A DNA stretch of 64,000 bases. Origin: Flagellimonas aquimarina. Its GTDB lineage: Bacteria > Bacteroidota > Bacteroidia > Flavobacteriales > Flavobacteriaceae. This document shows, piece by piece, positions 8,103 to 17,214 of the stretch. Numbering within the stretch: position 1 is the first letter of the stretch; each line of letters begins with the position of its first letter. The notes under the pieces were generated by a model, which was given only the letters and a program-made list of their open reading frames with translations, did not search any database and had not been told where the DNA came from. The position numbers and the translations under genes are program-made. The stretch lies in contig NZ_QGEG01000001.1 of assembly GCF_003149745.1 (NCBI RefSeq), positions 1,178,001 through 1,242,000 on the forward strand, given 5' to 3'.

Positions 8103-9035
8103 TTAGATGTAATTTAAAACATAAAGTAAGGATACAACACCCAAAACTATCCAAGTAAAAATACCAACAATTAAAATATTGAAACCAAGTTTTTTAAGTT
8201 GTGCAATATTAATTTGCAGACCAATTAGGAAAAGTGTAAAAATCAGTGCTTTTCTAGCAACCCAAACAATGTGCTCACTGAAAAGTTCCGCTGATGGGAT
8301 GTATGAATTGATGAGCATAGCCCCGATAAAACCAAAAATAAACCATGGAAAGGTAAACTTCTCTTTAGAATTTGAACCAAAGGAGATAATCAAAACCAAA
8401 GGTATTATCCATAAAGTTCTTACTAGTTTTGTAGTGGTGGCGACATTTAACGCCATTTCTCCGTACACTTCAGCAGCACCCACAACTGAACTTGTATCGT
8501 GAATTGCAATGGCGCTCCAAGTTCCAAATTGCACTTGGCTTAGTTCAAAATAATGACCTATATAGGGAAAAATAAACAACGCTATTGCGTTAAGTAAAAA
8601 TACTATGGCTAGTGAAATTGAGGTTTGGGACGAATCCGCCTTTAGGCTTGGACTAACGGCAGCAATTGCACTACCTCCGCAAATTGCGGTACCTGAGGCT
8701 ACTAATATGGTCGTAATTCTCTCTGATTTGAGAATTTTTCCTACTGCAAATGCAATTATAAAAGTACAGACAATGGTTATAAGAGTAATGAAAAAGCTAT
8801 TGGAACCTACTTCGATGGCCTGTTTCATATGAATACCAAAACCTAAACCTACAACAGATAATTGCAACAAGGTTTTTTGAAACTTCTTGCTGTTTTGAAC
8901 AATATCTTGGTCAGCAATTTTGAAGATTCCACAGATCATACCAACGGCCAAAGCCAAAGCAGGGGATATAAACCCTAAAAGGGTTCCCACCAGCACTAGG
9001 GCAACTAATATGTATGTGACTGTTTTTGAAAGCAT
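8103..9035 (-). CDS. Putative sulfite/sulfate exporter (YeiH/COG2855 family)
   Basis: 310 residues from the ATG at 9035; the longer frame from 9050 begins with TTG and would overlap the promoter box. It is a polytopic membrane protein with about ten segments. TAICGGSAIAAVSPSLKA and IAIHDTSSVVGAA are signature stretches of the UPF0324/COG2855 family. Members of this family (CuyZ/SuyZ type) lie in sulfonate degradation loci and are proposed sulfite exporters. Here it would remove sulfite made by the monooxygenase, or sulfate. An operator identical in core to that at 6432-6449 lies upstream (9065-9080), which ties it to the same regulon. Export substrate is inferred from family and context. Confidence 0.82.
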   Translation of the reverse strand: MLSKTVTYILVALVLVGTLLGFISPALALAVGMICGIFKIADQDIVQNSKKFQKTLLQLSVVGLGFGIHMKQAIEVGSNSFFITLITIVCTFIIAFAVGKILKSERITTILVASGTAICGGSAIAAVSPSLKADSSQTSISLAIVFLLNAIALFIFPYIGHYFELSQVQFGTWSAIAIHDTSSVVGAAEVYGEMALNVATTTKLVRTLWIIPLVLIISFGSNSKEKFTFPWFIFGFIGAMLINSYIPSAELFSEHIVWVARKALIFTLFLIGLQINIAQLKKLGFNILIVGIFTWIVLGVVSLLYVLNYI

Positions 9036-9047
9036 TCTGAACGAACG

Positions 9048-9055
9048 CAAAACTA
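9048..9055 (-). promoter_or_regulatory. -7 promoter box of the exporter gene
   Basis: TAGTTTTG on the minus strand matches TAnnTTTG and ends about 12 bp before the ATG at 9035. This gives a nearly leaderless transcript and supports that start. The LacI operator at 9065-9080 lies immediately upstream. Confidence 0.5.
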
Positions 9056-9064
9056 CAAATAAAA

Positions 9065-9080
9065 ATGAAAACGTTTACAT
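9065..9080. promoter_or_regulatory. Second LacI-family operator of the sulfo-sugar locus
   Basis: ATGAAAACGTTTACAT is a 16-bp palindrome with one mismatched pair. It shares the AAACGTTTACAT core with the perfect operator at 6432-6449. It sits just upstream of the exporter -7 box, so binding should block that promoter. Confidence 0.65.
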
Positions 9081-9099
9081 TTTATTTATATACTTCAAA

Positions 9100-12000
9100 C
9101 TACCTATTGTAGCTATAAATTTTCGGTTTGTCATTATTGATGCCTACAAAAAGAAACTCTTTACCTTTAGCGTCCTTAAAAGGAAGAAGATGCTTGATTT
9201 CACCTTTTACATAAAACCCAGATTCATTATATGGTAACCATTTGAAATCACCATTTTCTTCTGAAAGCAAGACGCTACCGTAGCTAGCGTCGAGTCTACT
9301 GTATTGTGGTTTAAAATCATAATTGTTACCTCCTAATATAATATCAACTCTACCATCGTTATTAACATCTGTGCAATTGATGTCGCATACACATGAAAAT
9401 TGGGTCTCTTTTGGCAAGCGTTTTATCTTAAAATTTCCATTTCCATCATTCAAGGCTATTATACTTTCTGTGGTATTCACCTCTTTTAAAATAGAACTTT
9501 TTAGAATATCAGGATCAAGAAGCTCATCAATGCTCTTTGTGGCATAATCTGAAAATTTGAGATTTTGTTTCTTTAGGGAAACGAGTTGGTTGGTGAGTTC
9601 TCGTTTCATAGAAATAGGAACATCTCTATTTTCAACACTTCTTGTCACTATTTGTTCAATAGTTCCGTTGTTATCAAAATCGTTGATGAATATTTTGGAC
9701 GGAGCTTCGTTTGTACCACTATACACCGAATTACTTCCTTGGTTACCAAGTATCAAATCAATATCTCCATCATTATCCAAGTCTTTAGGATAAACTGTAT
9801 TCCACCAGCCAAGTAAACTGTCCAATGAATTGGCTAAAGGACTAAGTCTTCTTCCATTGTTCTTGAAAATTTTGGGCGACCCCCAATCAGTGGTTAGAAT
9901 AAGGTCTTTTTTTGAATCTCCATCAATGTCTGCCCATTCAGCATCTGTAAGCATTCCAACATTTTTTAAATGAAAAGCCTTACTTTCTGTTACATCAGAA
10001 AAGTTTCCGTCGCCATCATTTTGTAACAGCAAATGTTCAGGGTTTACCCCATAAATACCGGGAACACTTCTACTCCCAATAAATAGGTCCTGGTCACCGT
10101 CTGAATCAAAATCATATGGTGCTATTACCGAGATGTTGGTATTAAGGCTTTTCAAATTATTTGGCCCTTTTGAGAAATTTCCTTTTCCGTCGTTTATATA
10201 AATCCTATTCATATAATTTTTGGCATCACTTGGGATATTGCCCCCAGAACCAACAACCAAATCCATATCGCCATCCCCTTCAATATCCAAGAATGCAGAG
10301 GCAGTATCTTCAAAAAGGCGGTCGGCTCTAAACACATCTTGTACATAAGCCGGTTTAAGTACTCCATTGCCGGAATGTAAATAGATTTTTGCTGGATTTC
10401 CTTTTGCACCTCCAATAAACACGTCTTCATTTCCATCATTATTAATATCAGCTATAGCAATCGTTGGGCCTTCTTGCGAGAGCATTTTTGAGATTAAGCC
10501 TTCATAATCAAAATCTATATGCTTGTCCTCTATATGAGATGTAATTTGTGTGCCTATTTCATTTAAAAAGGGCTGTTTGTTTTCTAGATTATTTCGAAAC
10601 TTGGATGTGGCATCTATTTGTTTTAGGATTAAAGTAGTATTTGCGTTAACGTTCTTAAGAACCTGCATCATGTCATTTGGCCATATTACCCTTAGAGAAT
10701 CTATCTGTGCGTTCTGTCCAAGGCCTATTGTCATTTCATAAGCAACGGAAGACTGAAAACCTCTTGAGGGAATTAGCTCTTGTCTAAGGATTTCATTGCC
10801 CGTAAAAAGCTCTACAATACTTCCAACGCCAAAGGTGTTGGGAGCATCTCCTTTCAATGTCACTTTTAGGTGATTGTTTGAGTTCTTTTCCGCGTTGTTT
10901 TTGTAAACAAAAAGCTCTTGATTAACGTTATTCACAATAATGTCCAAATCTCCATCATTATCCAAATCTCCATATGCTGCTCCATTGGAAAAACTGGGTG
11001 TATTTAGTCCCCAGTCTTCAGAAGAATTTGAAAAAGTCAAATCTCCATTGTTTTTAAATGCATAGTTTGGAATAGGGGTAGATGGCATAGCATTGATTAC
11101 TTCATTTTTTTGATCTTTGTTTCCATAAACGGCCGTTTGTTGCCTTGTAACATCTTCAAAAAAGTCAATAAAGTCCTGATTGGTCAAATCATGATAAATA
11201 CCGTTACATACATAGATGTCCCGATAGCCATCATTATCCATATCAAACAACAAAGCACCCCAACTCCAGTCCGTTCCAGAAACCCCACTGTAATTTGCAA
11301 TTTCTGAAAAGGACCCTCCTTGGTTTAGTTGAAGGGTATTCTGCATATATTGGTAGTAGTAATCATTTTGAAGCTTACGTTGATGGGTATCAAAAGTTTC
11401 AAAAGTGGTTGTGTTTTTGAGGCGCTCATCTCCTTCTGGAAGCATGTCCGTGACAAAAATATCTGATTTCCCATCATTGTTTACATCTGCCATATCCGCA
11501 CCCATTGAGAAAAGGCTGAGATGGTTGGCCCAATCTTTTATGCTCTCTTTAAAAGTCCCATCTTGATTATTGATGTATAAATAATCATGTTCAAAGAAAT
11601 CGTTTGAAACATATATATCTGGATAAAGGTCATTGTTTATGTCACCAATGGTAACCCCCAGGCCAAAACCAACAAGGCTTCCATAGATATTTGCTTCTTC
11701 ACTGACATTTGTGAATATTCCATTGTCATTTCTAAAAAGTTTATCGCCCCCACCTTTTATCTCTTCAATCACGTTCCAGTCTTCTGCTCGTAAATCACGT
11801 TTGTTTTCATACCCCAAACTCGCAACAGGTATAAAGCTGTTATTGAGCATGTATACATCAAGGTCCCCATCTTTATCATAATCAAAAAATGCAGCATGGG
11901 TGGTAAACCCACTATCAGCTAAATTGTAGTGTTCTGCTTTTTCTGTAAAGGATAAGTCGCCATTATTAATGAAGAGCTCATTCTTTTGATCATCCCCTTT

Positions 12001-12435
12001 AATATTCCCTGCATTGCACACATAAATATCGAGTAAACCATCTGCATTGATATCGACCAAAACAACTCCGGTGGACCAAGCTTTGGTGCCAGAAACTCCC
12101 GCGGAATCAGTGATATCCTGAAAAGTAAAATCACCTTTATTAAGAAAGAGCTTGTTTTTTTTTCGGTTGGCGGTCAAATAAATATCTGGAAAGCCATCAT
12201 TATTGATGTCTCCTATGGCCACACCACCTCCGTTATAAAAATTACGGTACAGGAAAATATTAAAATCCTCTTCGTTTTCAATAGTGTTGATAAACGATAT
12301 TCCTGTTTGAGTGCTATCCAAAGCTGTGAAAAGATAATTGCTGGAACCAACATTTTCTTTCGTATTCTTTTTTGAACAGGAAATAGAGGTTAAAATGATA
12401 AGGAATAGAAAATAACCGGAAAGTCTATTTAGCAT
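9100..12435 (-). CDS. Outer-surface lipoprotein with FG-GAP/VCBS repeats and ASPIC/UnbV domain
   Basis: 1111 residues. A lipoprotein signal with Cys20 (LTSISC) is followed by at least a dozen calcium-type repeats such as GDINNDGFPDIYLT, DYDKDGDLDVYMLN and DVNNDGKSDIFVTD in the first half. An ASPIC/UnbV-type domain follows (FGVGSIVELFTG to MTIGLGQNAQIDSLRVIWPN, about residues 535-600), then a second repeat series (DINNDGNEDVFIGG to DVNNDGRVDIILGG). Such proteins form beta-propellers and in Bacteroidota are often encoded beside SusCD pairs, where surface glycan binding is proposed. Here it follows susD after a terminator and a 224-bp gap. No catalytic residue set is recognised. It could serve either the SusCD transporter or the sulfo-sugar locus. 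Confidence 0.85.
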   Translation of the reverse strand: MLNRLSGYFLFLIILTSISCSKKNTKENVGSSNYLFTALDSTQTGISFINTIENEEDFNIFLYRNFYNGGGVAIGDINNDGFPDIYLTANRKKNKLFLNKGDFTFQDITDSAGVSGTKAWSTGVVLVDINADGLLDIYVCNAGNIKGDDQKNELFINNGDLSFTEKAEHYNLADSGFTTHAAFFDYDKDGDLDVYMLNNSFIPVASLGYENKRDLRAEDWNVIEEIKGGGDKLFRNDNGIFTNVSEEANIYGSLVGFGLGVTIGDINNDLYPDIYVSNDFFEHDYLYINNQDGTFKESIKDWANHLSLFSMGADMADVNNDGKSDIFVTDMLPEGDERLKNTTTFETFDTHQRKLQNDYYYQYMQNTLQLNQGGSFSEIANYSGVSGTDWSWGALLFDMDNDGYRDIYVCNGIYHDLTNQDFIDFFEDVTRQQTAVYGNKDQKNEVINAMPSTPIPNYAFKNNGDLTFSNSSEDWGLNTPSFSNGAAYGDLDNDGDLDIIVNNVNQELFVYKNNAEKNSNNHLKVTLKGDAPNTFGVGSIVELFTGNEILRQELIPSRGFQSSVAYEMTIGLGQNAQIDSLRVIWPNDMMQVLKNVNANTTLILKQIDATSKFRNNLENKQPFLNEIGTQITSHIEDKHIDFDYEGLISKMLSQEGPTIAIADINNDGNEDVFIGGAKGNPAKIYLHSGNGVLKPAYVQDVFRADRLFEDTASAFLDIEGDGDMDLVVGSGGNIPSDAKNYMNRIYINDGKGNFSKGPNNLKSLNTNISVIAPYDFDSDGDQDLFIGSRSVPGIYGVNPEHLLLQNDGDGNFSDVTESKAFHLKNVGMLTDAEWADIDGDSKKDLILTTDWGSPKIFKNNGRRLSPLANSLDSLLGWWNTVYPKDLDNDGDIDLILGNQGSNSVYSGTNEAPSKIFINDFDNNGTIEQIVTRSVENRDVPISMKRELTNQLVSLKKQNLKFSDYATKSIDELLDPDILKSSILKEVNTTESIIALNDGNGNFKIKRLPKETQFSCVCDINCTDVNNDGRVDIILGGNNYDFKPQYSRLDASYGSVLLSEENGDFKWLPYNESGFYVKGEIKHLLPFKDAKGKEFLFVGINNDKPKIYSYNR

Positions 12436-12605
12436 CAGATTTAGTATAAGTTTGAATGTTTCAGTGTTGTTATTATACCGTTTAAAGTTTACGGTTAAGA
12501 AGAAATCTAAATATAATATATACTGCTTCGAATGTAATTAATTAGCGTTGATTTTCATAATGGTTGGCTGATATTAACTATTATTAATGCTAAAAAAAGA
12601 ATAAA

Positions 12606-12634
12606 AAAAGAGGGCAGTTTATATGCCCTCTTTT
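12606..12634 (-). terminator. Rho-independent terminator after susD
   Basis: AAAAGAGGGC (12606-12615) and GCCCTCTTTT (12625-12634) form a perfect 10-bp stem with a 9-base loop. On the minus strand the stem is followed by a run of T, as expected downstream of the susD stop at 12659. A shorter T-run on the other strand may allow some activity in both directions. Confidence 0.85.
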
Positions 12635-12658
12635 AAAATTAAATATATTGATAAACTA

Positions 12659-14194
12659 CTAGTAACCTTCGTTCTGCACTAAATTTGGGTTGGTAGCAAT
12701 TGCTGTAGATGGAATAGGATACTTATTCCTAAAATCATCTTGTACAGTCTTGAGCTCCCAAGTGCCTGAAAAAGCACCAAACCGTACTTGATCCTGACGC
12801 CTCCAATTTTCAGCATTAAGCTCTCTCATACGAATGTCCAACATATCATCTAAAGAAACAGAACCCAATGCGGCTGCATTTGCTCTTAACCTGATGTTGT
12901 TAATATCAACCAAAGCGGTATTTGGTGAACCACTTCCTCCACGCAAGGTAGCTTCGGCACGCATTAAAACGGCATCTGAAAGCCTAAAAAAGACTTGGGT
13001 ATTTGAAGGAGTTGGCAATCCATTAGCACCTCTTTGAGGGTATTTTGTAACCCTAAGCCCAGTTCTTTCATTGTTTACCTCTAAACTTTGTAAAAGTTCA
13101 TTTTCATAAACCAAGGGGTTGCCTTGACGGTCAAAAAACTGTTCACCATCACCAGTTAGTTGCTGACCTCTAAGGTATCCTACAGAAACTCCATTTACTT
13201 CAGGACCTGGGAGTCCAATTCTAGCATCTTCTGCTGGATCTTCTGTACCAAACAAACGGAAATTCTCCGTTAAGGTCACGAAACCGTTCCAGCCAGTTTG
13301 ATTAGGGTGCAACATATTGAAAACCCTATTTCCTGAAAAGGTATCCAATGCCCAAATAACTTCTGAATTCCCTACGGACAAATCCCAAATATCAAAATAA
13401 CCGTTAGGGCCAGTACCCGGATCCAGTTCAAAACCTAAATCTTCTATAGCGTTGACATCGGCAATTACTGAATTCATATCTCCTGGGGTTCCTGTAAAGG
13501 CTTCACCATTCAACTGTAGCTTGGCACGTAGCATTCTTGCCATTGCTTCACCAGCTTGAAAAATATCACCATCAGGACCATGACTTGATAAATTACCACT
13601 AGAAAGGGCAGTATTAATATCATCAAGGATAAAAGCGAATGCAGCTGATGCATCCAATACTTCTGGAAACACATCGACTCCATCATTTACTCCTCTAAAG
13701 GGTACTTGACCAAACCAATCTAAAATCCAGAACATATTAAAAGCTCTTAAAACACGTGCTTCGGCAGCAATACCAGCCGGTGCAGCTGATGCAGGGTCCA
13801 ATAACTGTGTAGCAGCTAAAACTTGTGCGTTTCTATTGTTCCAAGCATTTAAAACATAGTTGTGTTGGGCGTCCCAAGTGTGATTGTGAAGGGTTCTCCA
13901 TATACCATTATCACTCCAGTCAACACCACGAGTCAATACAGCGATTCCATCTGCACTTACTTCCATCAGGGCATATTCATTTGCCTGATCGCCCATGTTT
14001 TCAATGTTATTATAAAGTGCTTCCAAAGAGTTGGTTGGACTGGAAACACCTCCAAAGGTCCCTTCTTCCGATTCAATTGATACTGAGTCGCCGAAGTTGG
14101 GCTCCAGATCTGTACATGCTTGTCCAAGTACTAAAGCGCTAGCAACGCCAAAATACTGAACAAGTTTTTTACTAAACATTTTTTTTCTCATCAT
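12659..14194 (-). CDS. susD: SusD/RagB family nutrient-binding lipoprotein
   Basis: 511 residues. A signal peptide ending ALVLGQAC gives a lipidated Cys27. The mature protein has SusD-family features: YALMEVSADGIAVLTRGVDW near the N-terminus, the TPR-like segment around AEARVLRAFNMFWILDWFGQ, and the C-terminal region FFRLSDAVLMRAEATLRGG and RMRELNAENWRRQDQVRFG. SusD proteins cap the SusC barrel on the outer face and bind the incoming glycan. It lies 17 bp after susC. The substrate cannot be read from the sequence; the nearby GH65 and GH13 genes suggest alpha-glucosides, while the adjoining sulfo-sugar locus allows a sulfoquinovosyl glycoside. Confidence 0.93.
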   Translation of the reverse strand: MMRKKMFSKKLVQYFGVASALVLGQACTDLEPNFGDSVSIESEEGTFGGVSSPTNSLEALYNNIENMGDQANEYALMEVSADGIAVLTRGVDWSDNGIWRTLHNHTWDAQHNYVLNAWNNRNAQVLAATQLLDPASAAPAGIAAEARVLRAFNMFWILDWFGQVPFRGVNDGVDVFPEVLDASAAFAFILDDINTALSSGNLSSHGPDGDIFQAGEAMARMLRAKLQLNGEAFTGTPGDMNSVIADVNAIEDLGFELDPGTGPNGYFDIWDLSVGNSEVIWALDTFSGNRVFNMLHPNQTGWNGFVTLTENFRLFGTEDPAEDARIGLPGPEVNGVSVGYLRGQQLTGDGEQFFDRQGNPLVYENELLQSLEVNNERTGLRVTKYPQRGANGLPTPSNTQVFFRLSDAVLMRAEATLRGGSGSPNTALVDINNIRLRANAAALGSVSLDDMLDIRMRELNAENWRRQDQVRFGAFSGTWELKTVQDDFRNKYPIPSTAIATNPNLVQNEGY

Positions 14195-14211
14195 TTTGAA
14201 TTTTTTTTATA

Positions 14212-17200
14212 TTAAAAGCTTGCATTAAAGCCTAATGAAATAGTTGTTGGTCTAGGAAATGCTGTCAAGTCTATACCTAAAGAAGGTACATTATTTAGTT
14301 GCCTGTTAACTGAAACCTCCGGATCTTGTCCGCTATAATCTGTAATTACAAAAAGGTTTTGAGCATTGGCAAAAACTCTTAAACTACTAAAGATACTATT
14401 TTCAGATAATGGGAAATTGTGCCCTATAGTAACATTTTGTAATCTTAGGAACGATCCGTCTTCCAAGAAACGAGTGGAAACTTCAGCTGGATTAAACGGA
14501 TTTTCTACTCCTATGAAAGGAAGTACATCTGCAGTAACATTTCTACCTTGAGAAAGGTTACCAATGGTAAAGAATGCATTTCGGTTGTTGCTATAGATAG
14601 ATTGACCGAATTGCCCATTGAAGAAGATGCTTAAATCCCAATTCTTATATCTGAAATTCTGAGTTATACCCATTGTAATATCCGGCAATGCACTTTCGCC
14701 AACAAAAACTTGGGCACCATCATTTGCAAAGATATTACCGCCATTTTCATCAAGTCCTTGGAATTCCCTTGTGAAAAAGCTAAATAGCGGTTGTCCATTG
14801 GCAATACGTTGTGCAAAAGCACCTGTTAAACCTGGACCATTAATTTGCCCTGTATCAATCGGAGGACCATCATAGTTTTCAATAACATTATCGTTGTACC
14901 CCATGTTGAAATTAAAGTCCCAAGTGAAATCTTCTGTTTCAACCGGAATCACGTTCAAATTAAGTTCAGCCCCGTTATTCTTAATATCTCCATCAATGTT
15001 TTGAAAAAAGAAAGGCTGTACTGCCGGTTGGGCACTCTGGATTTGTAAAAGAAAATCAGTGGTCGTTTTGTTATAGTATTCTACAGAACCGGTAATTCTA
15101 CTATCCAAAAATGCAAAATCGATACCTATGTTAATCTGCTCGGTCTCTTCCCATTTCAAATCAGGATTGTCAAAGGTTACGATTCCAGCAGACGCAGGAG
15201 TAAATACACCTCCATTATTAATGCCTCCAGCATTGGGTCTACCACTACCACCAGGAGGGTTTTCTCCAAATCGTTCACGTTGGGTAAACTGGTTTGACCC
15301 AACTCCTTCTTGGTTACCTACAACCCCATAGGCTGCTCTTAGTTTAAATCTGTCGAAAAACTCTGGAAACCAGTCTTCTTCTGACATTGTCCAAGCAGCA
15401 CCAATTGCACCAAATGTTCCATATTTATTGTTGCCACCAAAACGTGAGGAACCATCAATTCTTACGGTACCAGAAAAGTTAAATTTGCCGTCCATTGAGT
15501 AATTTCCCCTTGCAAAGAAAGACTGTAATTCATCACGAGTTAAAGATGAGTTGAGAGCAAAAGTTTGAGCAGCTGCAATATTGTTGACCATTTGGAAAAG
15601 ATCGTTGGTTCTGAATGCTGCGGCCTCTACAAAAATGGTCTCAGCAACGAATTCTTGGTATGAATGCCCAATAGTGGCAGACAATATATCATCACCAAAC
15701 TCTTTGTTAAAACTAAAATATGATTCCCATGTGCTGTTGGTCAAATCAATTTCATTTAAAACGGCTCTACCTACACCCAAGGTTGAAGCAGAATTAAACA
15801 GTGGTGAAATAGCAGAGTAAGCAGAAGAAGAAGATTTATCTAGACCAATCGATGTTTTAAAACTGATGTTATCTGAAAACCTGTACTCTGCACTTAAATT
15901 AATTAAAGCTCTTAAGGTACTGGATGCGTTTCTGGATAATTCCAAAACGGCCACTGGATTTCTTGTCTCAAAAGTGGGCTGGTTAAAGGATCCGTCAGTG
16001 TTTAGAATCGGTCGTGTTGGATTAAAGGCCCAAACTGTAGAAAGCAAATCTCCCCTTGCATTTGGACTATCTGTAATTGGAGGTCTTTGGGCCTCTATGT
16101 TTGAGATAGTTGCTTGGGTTGACAATGTTAGTTTATCATCAAAGAATCGTTGAGTTGCATTAATACGCGCAGTGAGTCTATCAAAAGTACTATCCTCTAC
16201 TTCACCTTCTTGGTCCTGATACCCGAAAGACATCCTGTAACTACCATTTTCTCCACTTGATCCATAAGAAAGATTATAGTTTTGAGTGAAGGAAGTTCTA
16301 TAAATTTCATCCTGATAATCGTTTCTGGCTCCAAAATCCTGTCCCGTTGCACCCAAATCTGATTGAGCTTGCAAAAATTGATCTACAGACAGCAGATCTA
16401 ATTGATTTGGAATATATCCTATAGAATATGTGGATGAGAATTCAAGAATTCCTTTTTGCGATCGCCCACCTTTGGTAGTTATGAGGACTACACCATTAGC
16501 TCCACGAGAACCATAAATAGCGGTTGCCGAAGCATCTTTAAGAATGTCAATACTTGCGATATCATTCGGATTTAAAAAACTTAATGGATCAAGTGCTGCT
16601 GCATCACCAAAAGGGTTTGTTCCTCCTCCTGTTCCAGCAGATGTACTAGCTCCACTCAATGGAATACCATCGACCACATATAAAGGGTTGTTATTGGCTC
16701 GTACAGAGGCAGTACCCCTAATTCTAACATTTACCGCGGCACCGGGCTCACCCGTGGTGGCTGAAATCTGTACACCAGCCGTTTTACCTTGGATCAATTG
16801 TTGTGGGTTTACAATTACACCCTTGTTAAATTCTTCGGCCTTTACACTTTCAACAGCACCAACAGAAGTTCGTTTTGTTTGTGTACCATAACCTACTACA
16901 ACAACTTCATCCAATTCGTTGGCATCTTCCTGTAAAACAACATTGATTGTTGTCTGTCCATTTACAGCAATCTCTTGCGAAGAGAAACCAATGTAACTAA
17001 AAACGATAACTGCATCAGCAGCAACGTCATTTATGGTATAGTTACCGTCAAAATCAGTCTGCGTACCATTGGTTGTTCCTTTGACAACAACACTAGCTCC
17101 TGGTAAGGGACCGTTTGCATCTGAAACAGTACCAGACACTGTCTGAGCCTTCGCTATACCAAAGCACACAAATGCCCCCAATAACAAAAAGCTTTTAAGT

Positions 17201-17214
17201 AGCGTAATCTTCAT
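14212..17214 (-). CDS. susC: SusC/RagA family TonB-dependent outer-membrane transporter
   Basis: 1000 residues. After a signal peptide (to AKAQ, residue 24) comes a CarboxypepD_reg-like domain (TVSGTVSDANGPLPGASVVV, 25-110), a TonB-box-like stretch ELDEVVVVGYGTQ, the plug (to about 235, with DILKDASATAIYGSRGANGV) and a long beta-barrel ending in GFNASF. It forms an active uptake channel for oligosaccharides with the SusD lipoprotein encoded 17 bp downstream. It is divergent from the LacI gene at 17588. A LacI-type palindrome is at 17309-17324, about 95 bp upstream of the start codon. Family is certain, substrate is not. Confidence 0.95.
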   Translation of the reverse strand: MKITLLKSFLLLGAFVCFGIAKAQTVSGTVSDANGPLPGASVVVKGTTNGTQTDFDGNYTINDVAADAVIVFSYIGFSSQEIAVNGQTTINVVLQEDANELDEVVVVGYGTQTKRTSVGAVESVKAEEFNKGVIVNPQQLIQGKTAGVQISATTGEPGAAVNVRIRGTASVRANNNPLYVVDGIPLSGASTSAGTGGGTNPFGDAAALDPLSFLNPNDIASIDILKDASATAIYGSRGANGVVLITTKGGRSQKGILEFSSTYSIGYIPNQLDLLSVDQFLQAQSDLGATGQDFGARNDYQDEIYRTSFTQNYNLSYGSSGENGSYRMSFGYQDQEGEVEDSTFDRLTARINATQRFFDDKLTLSTQATISNIEAQRPPITDSPNARGDLLSTVWAFNPTRPILNTDGSFNQPTFETRNPVAVLELSRNASSTLRALINLSAEYRFSDNISFKTSIGLDKSSSSAYSAISPLFNSASTLGVGRAVLNEIDLTNSTWESYFSFNKEFGDDILSATIGHSYQEFVAETIFVEAAAFRTNDLFQMVNNIAAAQTFALNSSLTRDELQSFFARGNYSMDGKFNFSGTVRIDGSSRFGGNNKYGTFGAIGAAWTMSEEDWFPEFFDRFKLRAAYGVVGNQEGVGSNQFTQRERFGENPPGGSGRPNAGGINNGGVFTPASAGIVTFDNPDLKWEETEQINIGIDFAFLDSRITGSVEYYNKTTTDFLLQIQSAQPAVQPFFFQNIDGDIKNNGAELNLNVIPVETEDFTWDFNFNMGYNDNVIENYDGPPIDTGQINGPGLTGAFAQRIANGQPLFSFFTREFQGLDENGGNIFANDGAQVFVGESALPDITMGITQNFRYKNWDLSIFFNGQFGQSIYSNNRNAFFTIGNLSQGRNVTADVLPFIGVENPFNPAEVSTRFLEDGSFLRLQNVTIGHNFPLSENSIFSSLRVFANAQNLFVITDYSGQDPEVSVNRQLNNVPSLGIDLTAFPRPTTISLGFNASF

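Noticed and set aside
12480-12498. ACCGT/ACGGT repeat upstream of the VCBS gene as an operator
   Set aside because: Only 5-bp arms with a 9-base spacer and no central CG; too weak to call beside the clear operators.
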